Positions 25,121 through 33,373 of a stretch of DNA of 64,000 nt are shown here, piece by piece. The stretch covers positions 1-64,000 of the forward strand of contig JAEPNO010000013.1 of the NCBI GenBank assembly GCA_017643365.1. Direction: 5' to 3'. The position numbers and the translations under genes were made by a program. Position 1 is the first letter of the stretch; each line of letters opens with the position of its first letter. The stretch comes from Balneolaceae bacterium. Its GTDB lineage: Bacteria > Bacteroidota > Rhodothermia > Balneolales > Balneolaceae. Below the pieces are notes generated by a model, which saw only the letters and a program-made list of their open reading frames with translations, had not been told where the DNA came from and ran no database searches.

Positions 25121-25731
25121 TCGCTGGTGTACCAGTGTAAAAGTGCAGCCAATGTGCCACCGGTAATAGGGGCAACGGTATAAAGCGGAATACTTTCAAA
25201 GGAAGTGCCACGCTCGGCCATAAAATCAATTATGGAAGTACTGATTGACATGGCAGGGTTCATATAAGCCCCCGAAATATTTACACCAATCATGATACAA
25301 GCTGTTAATGTTAAGCCAACACCGATCGCATTAATTTTAAAGGATTCGTGCCCGTTGTTTTTTATCAAATTGAGATATGAAAGCACGAACAAAAAGCTAA
25401 GAAATATTTCAACCGTTGCTTGCTGATACAAATTTGTGGAGGTAGGCGGTTCCACAAAAAACACTGTTCGGGTAACCATTAGAATAATTCCGGCGGCAGC
25501 AAACGCGCCTAAAAGTTGGCTGGCGAAATATCCCAAAAAAACATTGAATGAAATTTTACGCCGAAGAAAATAGGCGAAGGAAACAGCGGGATTGAAATGT
25601 GCACCGGAAACATGCATCCCCATATAAATTAACACAGTGAGAACCATCCCCAATGCTAATGGCTCGGTGGTTAGCCCAAAAGCTAATACCAATGCCAAAG
25701 TCCCGATTACTTCGATTAAATATTTACGCAT
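25117..25731 (-). CDS. Aquaporin/MIP-family channel
   Basis: A 204-residue six-helix channel. The two pore motifs are HFNPAVSF and YMNPAMSIS. The first is a canonical NPA. The ATG at 25731 gives the normal MIP N-terminus (MRKYLIEVIGTLALVLAF); a start 28 codons upstream adds non-conserved residues. Water and glycerol specificity cannot be separated from sequence alone. Confidence 0.88.
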   Translation of the reverse strand: MRKYLIEVIGTLALVLAFGLTTEPLALGMVLTVLIYMGMHVSGAHFNPAVSFAYFLRRKISFNVFLGYFASQLLGAFAAAGIILMVTRTVFFVEPPTSTNLYQQATVEIFLSFLFVLSYLNLIKNNGHESFKINAIGVGLTLTACIMIGVNISGAYMNPAMSISTSIIDFMAERGTSFESIPLYTVAPITGGTLAALLHWYTSD

Positions 25732-25912
25732 TCTCAACCGCCAAATAAACTTCCGTCCTTCCAGATTGCAGTAAACTAATTGCAACCAATAGTAATTGCA
25801 AACATCAACAAACAATCAATTTAAATGTTGGTATATTGCCAACTCTAAGCTTTTGAGTTCACTTGAGCTACAAAAATCAGATTTTCAATATTTAATATCT
25901 CTCTCTTTGTAT

Positions 25913-26233
25913 ATGCTGGATAAACTAAAACAGCGTTGGAATATCCATAGCAACACACAGGTGCTAATCATTTTAATAGTGTTTGCTATAACTGGGTTCT
26001 CGGTACTTTATGCCAAAAAGTTAATTTATTCGTTCATCGGGGTCGATCCTGAGTGGGCGTGGTATATTAGATTACCCATCTGGATGCTTGTAGTACTGCC
26101 TACTTATTACGCTTTATTGATAAGTTGGGGAACCATTTTCGGGCAGCGCGAATTTTTTATCTGGTTCGCTAAGAAGTCGTATCTCAGATTTAATAAGAAC
26201 AAAGCAGAAGAAACTTCTAGCGCTGAGCGTTGA
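25913..26233 (+). CDS. Small membrane protein, DUF6787-like
   Basis: A 106-residue protein with two predicted membrane segments: QVLIILIVFAITGFSVLYA and IWMLVVLPTYYALLISWGTIF. The ending FFIWFAKKSYLRF and the overall pattern match a small family common in Bacteroidota, which I recognise as DUF6787 with moderate confidence. The start MLDKLKQRW is chosen over one 39 codons upstream. Its end overlaps the convergent MmcQ gene by 17 nt. Confidence 0.7.
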   Translation: MLDKLKQRWNIHSNTQVLIILIVFAITGFSVLYAKKLIYSFIGVDPEWAWYIRLPIWMLVVLPTYYALLISWGTIFGQREFFIWFAKKSYLRFNKNKAEETSSAER

Positions 26234-26573
26234 TTTGCGCTTGTACTTTTTTGGTGTGGCTTGCCACAACTAAGTCGTAAGAATGGGTGATTAATTCTTG
26301 AATAAAATCATCATCCAATTCCCCTTTCATTTCAACCGTGTTCCAGTGTTTTTTATTCATGTGATAACCGGGATTGATTTCCGGGTATTCTTCTCTCAGA
26401 ATTACGGCTCTTTCCGGATCACATTTTAGGTTGATGCTTCTGAATTCGTCGACATCAGCAAGAGCGAACATTTTATTCGCCACTTTAAAAACAAGCACTT
26501 TATCGTCGAAGGGAAAGCTTTCGGTTACTTCGGGGAATGCAAGGCAATAATCACGAAATTCTTCAATATTCAT
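26217..26573 (-). CDS. MmcQ/YjbR family protein
   Basis: A 118-residue CyaY-like-fold protein. Family features are MNIEEFRDYCLAFPEVTESFPF at the start, FKVANKMFAL, LKCDPERA and the conserved GYHMNKKHWNTV. Members are described as DNA-binding (double-wing) proteins of unknown function. Confidence 0.92.
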   Translation of the reverse strand: MNIEEFRDYCLAFPEVTESFPFDDKVLVFKVANKMFALADVDEFRSINLKCDPERAVILREEYPEINPGYHMNKKHWNTVEMKGELDDDFIQELITHSYDLVVASHTKKVQAQINAQR

Positions 26574-26593
26574 TCTTCGTACGGTTTAAAGGC

Positions 26594-28420
26594 TCAATTT
26601 TTTCGATAAAGTAATAAACCGCCGCTTCTTGTTCCGATCAATAACTCCGGAGTGCCATCGCCATTTATATCCTTAAAAAGTGGAGCACTTAAGGGTGCTG
26701 TGGCAGTTGTGATTGGTAACTCAGCTCGTTCGAATGTTGGAGATTCGGGTGTGCCCTTGTTTTCGAAATAAAGCAGACCTTCAATTTTACTTCCGGTTAA
26801 TAAGTCGAAGTCACCGTCGTTATCGGCATCACAAAAAGTAGGGGTACTTCGGTGTTTCGATTCAATTCCATCAAAGGCTACTTCTACATACTCGAATGTG
26901 GGTTCGGTTTTGCTTCCCACATTTCTGAACAAGTGAATGTCTCCACCGGATGAGCCCGACACAAGGTCTAAGTCACCGTCATTGTCGATGTCGATGGCAC
27001 GAGGCACAGCGTTACTGCCGCGTGGCAACTCAACGAAGGCCTCTGATTTTAGCTCAAACGATCCCGATTGATTGATATAGTAGGCGATGTCGCCTTTCCA
27101 GCTTCCCAGCAGGAGATCGGCAAAACCATCGTTGTTTAGATCGGTAAGTTCGGGCGCATAGTGATATCCATTCGGCAGATCAATATTTCCAACTTTTTGG
27201 AACTCAGGTTGGGTTGCAGAACCAATATTCTCAAAAATATAAACTACCGATGATTTCAAGTTTGAAGGATCGATTTTATTGGCCAGAAGAAGATCAATAT
27301 CTCCATCACCATCAATATCGCCGGCAGCAGGAATGCTTTCATCGCCAACATCAATTTGTTCTAAAAACTGTTTGGTTTCCAGCTTAAATCCGGTGGGAGT
27401 TTGCTCGTAATAAAAGAAATTCTCAGCGGTAGTTCGATTGGCGTTATAAGCTCCACCCAATACGCCAAGCAACAAATCGGCATCGCCATCCATATTCCAA
27501 TCAACCAGAGCCGGTGCGTTGTAACCGCTGCTTTCTACGGGATTGCCGGGTGGGAAGGGCTGGGGTTCACCTCTGAAAATTGGATTTTTACATGTGCCTT
27601 CATTTTCGAGAAGAAGAATGCTCGGTTCAAAAAAATCGCCCCAGAAAATATCTTCATCACCATCGCTGTCAATGTCCATAAAAGTCATGGTGTTTGCGCC
27701 ATGCATGGTTCCAAATTGCTTTACGATTTCGATGTCTTCGAATCGCTTAGTAAGTAATTCGAACTTTGGAATATCATTTTCATCAAATCCGGTTGATTCA
27801 TAACGCGAAACGGTGCCTTCTAAACTACCAATAAACAAATCTGGAAGTCCATCGCAATCAATGTCGGTTACATTGGGGATGTTTTGGCGATCAGAAAAGA
27901 TGGGTGTCCCACTAGCGTCTTTCAGGGAATCAGCCATCAGCACAAAATTTGGGGTTTCTGCATTTCCGGTATTTTTATAATAACTGATGTAGCTGAAAGG
28001 CTGTTCGGTGAGTAAATCAAAATCCCCATCCTGATCCATATCTACAAAACGAAACCATTCGCCAATATCGATTTCGAAATATTGTTCAGACCGAAAAGTG
28101 AGCGGGTTTTCGCTTCCCGGATTGGTGTTTTCGAAGAACATGAGTTCATTGGTGTGTTCCTGCACAAATAAATCAGGATCGCCGTCTGCATCAATATCCA
28201 CAAACTGTGGCCGGGGTGTATTTAATCCACCCAGAAAAGGATGATCTAAGGACGAGCCGGTTTCATCGAGCACGGAAATCCAATCAATGGTTCGAGTGAA
28301 TTCTCCCTCACCGGAATTGCTATTTGGTAATTGAGAACTTGAAGAACAGGCTATCCCGGTAATGATTGAAAGGAGGAGTAGTTGAACTGAAAGTGATGCA
28401 AAAGAGTGTCTGTTTTTCAT
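26594..28420 (-). CDS. Secreted lipoprotein with about ten VCBS/FG-GAP repeats
   Basis: A 608-residue protein with a lipoprotein signal (LLLLSIITGIAC). About ten calcium-type loops follow, such as DIDADGDPDLF, DMDQDGDFDLL, DIDSDGDEDIF, DIDGDGDIDLL and DADNDGDFDLL, spaced by 45-65 residues, predicting an extracellular beta-propeller. It lies 5 nt after the YVTN propeller gene, so the two are an operon. The ligand is unknown. Confidence 0.88.
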   Translation of the reverse strand: MKNRHSFASLSVQLLLLSIITGIACSSSSQLPNSNSGEGEFTRTIDWISVLDETGSSLDHPFLGGLNTPRPQFVDIDADGDPDLFVQEHTNELMFFENTNPGSENPLTFRSEQYFEIDIGEWFRFVDMDQDGDFDLLTEQPFSYISYYKNTGNAETPNFVLMADSLKDASGTPIFSDRQNIPNVTDIDCDGLPDLFIGSLEGTVSRYESTGFDENDIPKFELLTKRFEDIEIVKQFGTMHGANTMTFMDIDSDGDEDIFWGDFFEPSILLLENEGTCKNPIFRGEPQPFPPGNPVESSGYNAPALVDWNMDGDADLLLGVLGGAYNANRTTAENFFYYEQTPTGFKLETKQFLEQIDVGDESIPAAGDIDGDGDIDLLLANKIDPSNLKSSVVYIFENIGSATQPEFQKVGNIDLPNGYHYAPELTDLNNDGFADLLLGSWKGDIAYYINQSGSFELKSEAFVELPRGSNAVPRAIDIDNDGDLDLVSGSSGGDIHLFRNVGSKTEPTFEYVEVAFDGIESKHRSTPTFCDADNDGDFDLLTGSKIEGLLYFENKGTPESPTFERAELPITTATAPLSAPLFKDINGDGTPELLIGTRSGGLLLYRKN

Positions 28421-28425
28421 CGATT

Positions 28426-29532
28426 TTATCGTGTTCCAATTCCTGTTGGATTCATCCCAACTTCGATCACTTTAACGATTTCGAGCGTGTTGGTATCGAT
28501 AACCGTTACCGTACCTTTTTTAGCCATTGCTTCACTGCCGTGACCGCTGTGACTTGAGTGATCTCCGCCGCTCATCATATTCATTTTCATGTTGTTGTTG
28601 GTAACAAATAAGTATTTGTTATCGGCTGATAAAACAGCGCCATGTGGTTGAGCAAGTCCTTCGCCGGTAATAACTTTTTTAACGCTCATTGCTTCCATAT
28701 CTACCACAGTGATCGAATTTCCTTCTTTGTTGCCAAAATAAACGAATTGTCCGTCATCAGAATAAACCGGGTGCCAAGGTTGTGCGTTTACATCGAGCGT
28801 TTTTGTTAGCTTGGGAGAGAGGGGATCTGAAATATCGAAAACCAGAAATTTCCCGGTCATTTGAGTAGTGCCCACCAAGGTTTTATTATCGGGCGAAATG
28901 GCAAAATTCACGAACATGTGGTTCATGCCTTCCATCGTAATAAGTTCACTATCGCCGGAGCTAATATCGGTGGTTAAAATTTGGTTGGATGACAAACTAG
29001 CTACAAAAATATGCTGCGAGTTTGATAAGGTTGCGATTGCATGAGGACGGGTAAAAAATAGATCAACCTCGTCCATCACCTTCATACTGGAGCGATCTAC
29101 TACTGCAAAACTTTGAGGCGGATTTACGGCGCTCATCGAACGACCAACAAATAACACGTTATCGGTTGGGTGAAGGGCCATTAAACCGGGTACTTCCAAA
29201 GATGCCCGTGAAACGAGTTCGTTGGCAGCATTAAATTTGAGAACTGTGTTTTCGCCAATCAGGCTAACGTACCAATGCGAGCCATCGGCTTCAACTACTG
29301 TGTGATGTGGTTTCGCATTTTCCGAAAACCCTAACTTTGTGAGATCAATAGTTTCTTCAATTTCTAATGAATTGGCATTGATTACTGATATGGACGCAGA
29401 ATTCTGATTGCACACATAAACAAAATCTTTAGCCTGTTGTGCAAAAATAGTCCCTGTTGATACAATTATAGCAATCAGTAACAAGCTGCATCGGAGCAGC
29501 ATCTTTGAATTGAAAAATGAATGAGCTCTCAT
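28426..29532 (-). CDS. Secreted YVTN-type beta-propeller protein with His/Met-rich loop
   Basis: A 368-residue protein with an N-terminal signal (LLLIAIIVSTGTIFAQ) and repeated blades of the YVTN/NHL-like type (FVYVCNQNSASISVIN; YLFVTNNN; GTVTVIDTNTLEIV). Between the last blades is a His/Met-rich insertion at about 315-337 (MKMNMMSGGDHSSHSGHG), which looks like a metal-binding loop. The function is unknown. It is the first gene of a two-gene unit with the VCBS lipoprotein. Confidence 0.82.
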   Translation of the reverse strand: MRAHSFFNSKMLLRCSLLLIAIIVSTGTIFAQQAKDFVYVCNQNSASISVINANSLEIEETIDLTKLGFSENAKPHHTVVEADGSHWYVSLIGENTVLKFNAANELVSRASLEVPGLMALHPTDNVLFVGRSMSAVNPPQSFAVVDRSSMKVMDEVDLFFTRPHAIATLSNSQHIFVASLSSNQILTTDISSGDSELITMEGMNHMFVNFAISPDNKTLVGTTQMTGKFLVFDISDPLSPKLTKTLDVNAQPWHPVYSDDGQFVYFGNKEGNSITVVDMEAMSVKKVITGEGLAQPHGAVLSADNKYLFVTNNNMKMNMMSGGDHSSHSGHGSEAMAKKGTVTVIDTNTLEIVKVIEVGMNPTGIGTR

Positions 29533-29564
29533 GGCGAATAATGGATAAATAGGAATCTAAAAAT

Positions 29565-29596
29565 AAAAAGGATCTCCGGCACTAAACCGGAGACCC
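29565..29596 (-). terminator. Rho-independent terminator after choice-of-anchor protein gene
   Basis: On the minus strand TCTCCGG-TTTAGTG-CCGGAGA forms a stem, followed by CCTTTTTATTTTT. It lies just after the stop at 29612. Confidence 0.75.
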
Positions 29597-29611
29597 TGAT
29601 ATAAGGTGTTG

Positions 29612-31993
29612 TTATTTATTAATAACAGGACTTGTCTCAAGAATAAACAAGCCTTCGGTACCACTGGTCATAACAATTACACCACTTTTGAAATATGGGT
29701 AATTACTCCAGGTTCCGCTAAAGCCGGCTTCGTCTTTCATAAACGGGAAAGTATCGAAGAATCCAACACGAGTTGGGTTTGCCGGGTCAGAAACATCAAT
29801 TACTTGTAGCCCTGAAACATAGTTCGAAGCATACATAATGTTATCTTTGATGTACAAGTTGTGATCAGATGACGCATTGTCGTTGAAGTACTGAGTTAGA
29901 ACTTGAGGATCGTCGAGGTCGGTTAAATCCCAAACAATAGTTCTGGTTTGCTCAACGGTTCCCATCAATTCATCCAACTCATCGTTTTGGAAGAAGTACT
30001 GATGATCTTCGGTAAACCAACCCTGGTGAACATAACCGTAGTCAGGATATGATCCTGTAGAAAGTGCAATTGGGTTTTCTTTGTCGGTTACGTCTGCAAC
30101 ACTAATTGCAGTTTCATTTGCACCAATGCAAATTTCTTTGCCTTTATGCTCTGTATCCGGTCCGTCATAAATCACACACTGAGCATCATGCGAATATCCG
30201 GTTCCACTTCTTCCGGTAGATGGATCAGCAAAACAACCTTCAAATTCCGGAGATTTCGGATCTTGAATATTTACCATGTGTAAACCACCGCCGCAAGTCA
30301 TGCCACCGCCACTTGCACCAACAATGTATGCGTATCCGGTTTCTTCGTTAATAACCACGTTGTGAGCACTATCAATGTTGTCGTAATGTGCATCAGCATC
30401 TAGTAACATTGGCTCGCCATCAAACTCGCGTAAACGGGTTAGATCAACAACCTGCATACCGTGTGGGCCGGCACCATCAGCTACAATGTAAGCGTGATTT
30501 TCGTACACCTTGATGTCTCTCCAAGCATTTGCACGTGCGCCTTCGGTCATTGGTAGGTTTGCTACATACACCGGGTTTGAAGGATCGCTGATATCTACAA
30601 AAGAAGTACCTTCGGTTCTACCAACAAGTGCATATTCTTTACCGGTTTCAGGATCTTCCCAGCCCCAGATGTCGTTTAGGTTAACACCACGATCGCCACC
30701 AATTTCACGGTTTGGCAAGAATGAAACCAGGTTAACATTTTCGCAACCAAATAGGTTAGCTGCACCGCCTTCGCAATCAACTTTACCATCAGTTACTGAA
30801 GTTAGTAAGTTGGTTGGCTCGCTGATTACAATATTAACTGCATCCCAGTTGCCCATGTCATCTTGTTCCATAATAGCAGCTGCTCCTGCACGATGATCAA
30901 CACCAAATAGTCCTGAAACTGCGATGCCGCCATCGATTGCCAGCGAATAACCGAAGTAATCGCCTGGATTTTGGCCAACATCTTTAAGTTTTGTAGATGA
31001 GCTGAATGAACCATCTTCGTTCATCATAAATCGGTACAAGCTACCGGCAGAGCCGTTAGAATTTACTGCAGTTACCCAAGCTTCGTTTTCGGTGAAATCG
31101 ATTGCATAACCGAATGAATGTCTGCTTTTACCATCAAATGCAGCAAGGCGACCATCAGCCATCCAGCCGTTTTCTGATTTGCGATAAACAAATACAGAAC
31201 CGATTCCATCCTGGCGAAATGCGCCAACCAATGCTAAGTCGTTTTTGATAGCAACAGCGCTACCAAATCCGGAGCGTTCGGTGAGAGCAGAGCTCTTTAA
31301 GGTTCCGGTTTGTGCCCAGTCACCGGCATCATCCATAGCATAAACGTAAGCTGCACCGCCATCACGGTTAGTAGCAGCTACTATTAAATTAGTGCCATCA
31401 AATGCTAATTCTGATCCAAAACCTGTTTCAGCGGTATCGGTATTCATAATCAGATGCTCTTGCATCCAGTTGTTTCCGTTTGCTTTAAAAACGGCTACGG
31501 CGCCGTCACCAAGTTCAGGTACGCCAACAAAAGCGTATTCGTTGCCGAGGGCAACACTCGAACCAGCTGTAGTTACAGCAGAATCGGCTTGTACTGTAAG
31601 AGCAGAAATCTGAGTCCACGAACCATCGTTGGTTTGCATAAAGATGTAAGCTCCACCTTCGTCTTCATTTTTATTAGGCGCGCCTACCATTAACATATTG
31701 TCATTTGCAGAAATGGCTTGACCAAAACCGTCGCCAATTACGCCATCTTCTGCTTTAATCATAAAAGTTTGCGACCATTCCCCATTTTCTTGTGTGAAAA
31801 TATAAACCACACCGGGTAAATGAACGTTGGAAGGTTCGCCAATAAAAACGTTACCGTTCGAGATGTCTACAGCTTGACCGAAGCCCTGCATTTGATTCAT
31901 ATTACCATCCGGAGTTGACTGAGCGACGGCTCCTTGAACCATCAACGCCAAAACGAGTGTGCTTAAAAGTCTAGATATGTGCTTCATATTCAT
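29612..31993 (-). CDS. Choice-of-anchor B-type secreted protein (FG-GAP plus LVIVD propellers)
   Basis: About 793 residues. The signal peptide ends near MVQGAVAQ. Residues about 30-400 hold FG-GAP-type repeats (FGQAVDISNGNVFIGEPS; FGSAVAIKNDLALVGA), a first propeller. Residues about 430-790 hold LVIVD-type repeats (SFVDISDPSNPVYVANLP; QVIDVSDPANPTRVGFFD), a second propeller typical of choice-of-anchor B proteins. No C-terminal sorting domain is seen. ATG 31993 or 31987 are equally possible starts. The cell-surface role is unknown. Confidence 0.85.
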   Translation of the reverse strand: MNMKHISRLLSTLVLALMVQGAVAQSTPDGNMNQMQGFGQAVDISNGNVFIGEPSNVHLPGVVYIFTQENGEWSQTFMIKAEDGVIGDGFGQAISANDNMLMVGAPNKNEDEGGAYIFMQTNDGSWTQISALTVQADSAVTTAGSSVALGNEYAFVGVPELGDGAVAVFKANGNNWMQEHLIMNTDTAETGFGSELAFDGTNLIVAATNRDGGAAYVYAMDDAGDWAQTGTLKSSALTERSGFGSAVAIKNDLALVGAFRQDGIGSVFVYRKSENGWMADGRLAAFDGKSRHSFGYAIDFTENEAWVTAVNSNGSAGSLYRFMMNEDGSFSSSTKLKDVGQNPGDYFGYSLAIDGGIAVSGLFGVDHRAGAAAIMEQDDMGNWDAVNIVISEPTNLLTSVTDGKVDCEGGAANLFGCENVNLVSFLPNREIGGDRGVNLNDIWGWEDPETGKEYALVGRTEGTSFVDISDPSNPVYVANLPMTEGARANAWRDIKVYENHAYIVADGAGPHGMQVVDLTRLREFDGEPMLLDADAHYDNIDSAHNVVINEETGYAYIVGASGGGMTCGGGLHMVNIQDPKSPEFEGCFADPSTGRSGTGYSHDAQCVIYDGPDTEHKGKEICIGANETAISVADVTDKENPIALSTGSYPDYGYVHQGWFTEDHQYFFQNDELDELMGTVEQTRTIVWDLTDLDDPQVLTQYFNDNASSDHNLYIKDNIMYASNYVSGLQVIDVSDPANPTRVGFFDTFPFMKDEAGFSGTWSNYPYFKSGVIVMTSGTEGLFILETSPVINK

Positions 31994-32196
31994 TTTTTGG
32001 ATTATCATTTAGAGATTGGAATATACCATCTGTTTGAGGTTTTTCAATCAAACAAGTTGTTTACCTAAACTCTGTGAGTTTGTTACAACGTTTTTTGCTA
32101 ACAAAAGTAAACGAAAACGCTTCAAATTTAGTGCTTCTTGCCCTTTTAAACAGTCTAGGTTTAATGAGGTTGAACCATCCCAAGAATCTTTAAAAC

Positions 32197-32228
32197 AAAA
32201 AAAGCCCACCTTAAAAAAAGCGGGCTTT
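32197..32228 (-). terminator. Rho-independent terminator after hmuY-like gene
   Basis: On the minus strand AAAGCCC pairs with GGGCTTT (32222-32228 with 32201-32207), then a run of T. It lies 46 nt after the stop of the HmuY-like gene. Confidence 0.75.
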
Positions 32229-32273
32229 AAAATTAACTGATGATTGAGATTTCAATCAAAAAAGGGAATTGTG

Positions 32274-33356
32274 TTACTCAAAGAATCGAGAACCATCGGT
32301 TTGAACCGCAAACTCGATCGTGTAATGACGGTCTTCTGGTCGAGTGAAGAAGTTTGCAAACAATTCGGTTGTAGTATCCGGGTTGCCTTTATAGTAGTTC
32401 AAGACTCGGATTTTAGCGTATTTCTCGTCGCTGGTTTTAACAACTAAAGTTGTGCCATCTTTTGGTAAAATTGCGTGCTTCGGTCCGGTTGGAGCTTGAC
32501 CGGTGTACGTATACCAACTTGTGTTTGCATCGAGATAGCCTTCGACAGGAGCTTCAGTCACCAATTCAAAAGCGATATTTAATGCTTGGATACCACCGCC
32601 GTTGCCAAAATTAGCGATGATGGTAGTTGCGTTAAATCCGATATCCCACTGTGAAGAAAGCGAATCTTCAACAACTGCTCCTGTTTCAAAGTCGAAGAAC
32701 GTGTATTTGTCTTCGTGATAAAGCTGAGTGGTTTCTGCACCTTGAATGGTATAGTTGAACGTAAAGAATTTGTCAGCCGGACGAGTTCTGAAATCAGCAA
32801 ATTGCGAAGTAGATACATCAGGGTTGCCTTCGTAATAGCTTAGAAGCTGGATTTTTGCATAGCGACCATCAGAAGTTAGTACAACAACGGTTTTGTTCGT
32901 GTCTGCGATAACTGCATGCTTCGGTCCGTTTGGAGCTTCGCCGGTGTATGTATACCAGCTGCCTGATCCGCTGAGTTCAGCATTATAGCCGCTTGTTGGC
33001 GCTTCAAGTACTGCGTCGTACTCAGTTTCAAGAACTTGGATTCCACCGCCATTGCCTGAATTAGCAAGTATGGTAGTTCCGCCAAATGCGATGTCCCATG
33101 CAGCAGAAAGAGAATCGTCTACCGTGCTACCAGCATCAAGATCGTAAAAAGTGTATCCCGGATTTTCTTCCGTATTACCTTCTACGTCGGTTGCAGGAGC
33201 AGCTGGTGAAAAAATAGTATTCACATTAGCTTGGATGTCGGTTGCGATTTCAGCTTCAACTTCAGCAGGACCGCTATTTCCGGCTTCTTCACAGGCCGTG
33301 AAAATCAAGGTAGATCCCAAAAGTAGAAGAAATGCACTATTGATTATGTTTTTCAT
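32274..33356 (-). CDS. hmuY: Heme-binding lipoprotein with two tandem HmuY domains
   Basis: A 360-residue lipoprotein (lipobox FTAC, C22). Two HmuY-type repeats are clear: about 68-205 and 218-352. Each contains Y-T-F-(Y/F)-D, DSLS.(A/Q)WDI.F, (T)TI.AN.GNGGGIQ, SWYTYTG.AP.GPKHA and YAKI..L.YY.GNPD. HmuY takes heme from host or environment and passes it to HmuR. Two fused copies in one polypeptide are unusual. It is encoded 17 nt downstream of the TonB receptor gene. Confidence 0.85.
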   Translation of the reverse strand: MKNIINSAFLLLLGSTLIFTACEEAGNSGPAEVEAEIATDIQANVNTIFSPAAPATDVEGNTEENPGYTFYDLDAGSTVDDSLSAAWDIAFGGTTILANSGNGGGIQVLETEYDAVLEAPTSGYNAELSGSGSWYTYTGEAPNGPKHAVIADTNKTVVVLTSDGRYAKIQLLSYYEGNPDVSTSQFADFRTRPADKFFTFNYTIQGAETTQLYHEDKYTFFDFETGAVVEDSLSSQWDIGFNATTIIANFGNGGGIQALNIAFELVTEAPVEGYLDANTSWYTYTGQAPTGPKHAILPKDGTTLVVKTSDEKYAKIRVLNYYKGNPDTTTELFANFFTRPEDRHYTIEFAVQTDGSRFFE

Positions 33357-33373
33357 GTTGGATGAATTAGTCT

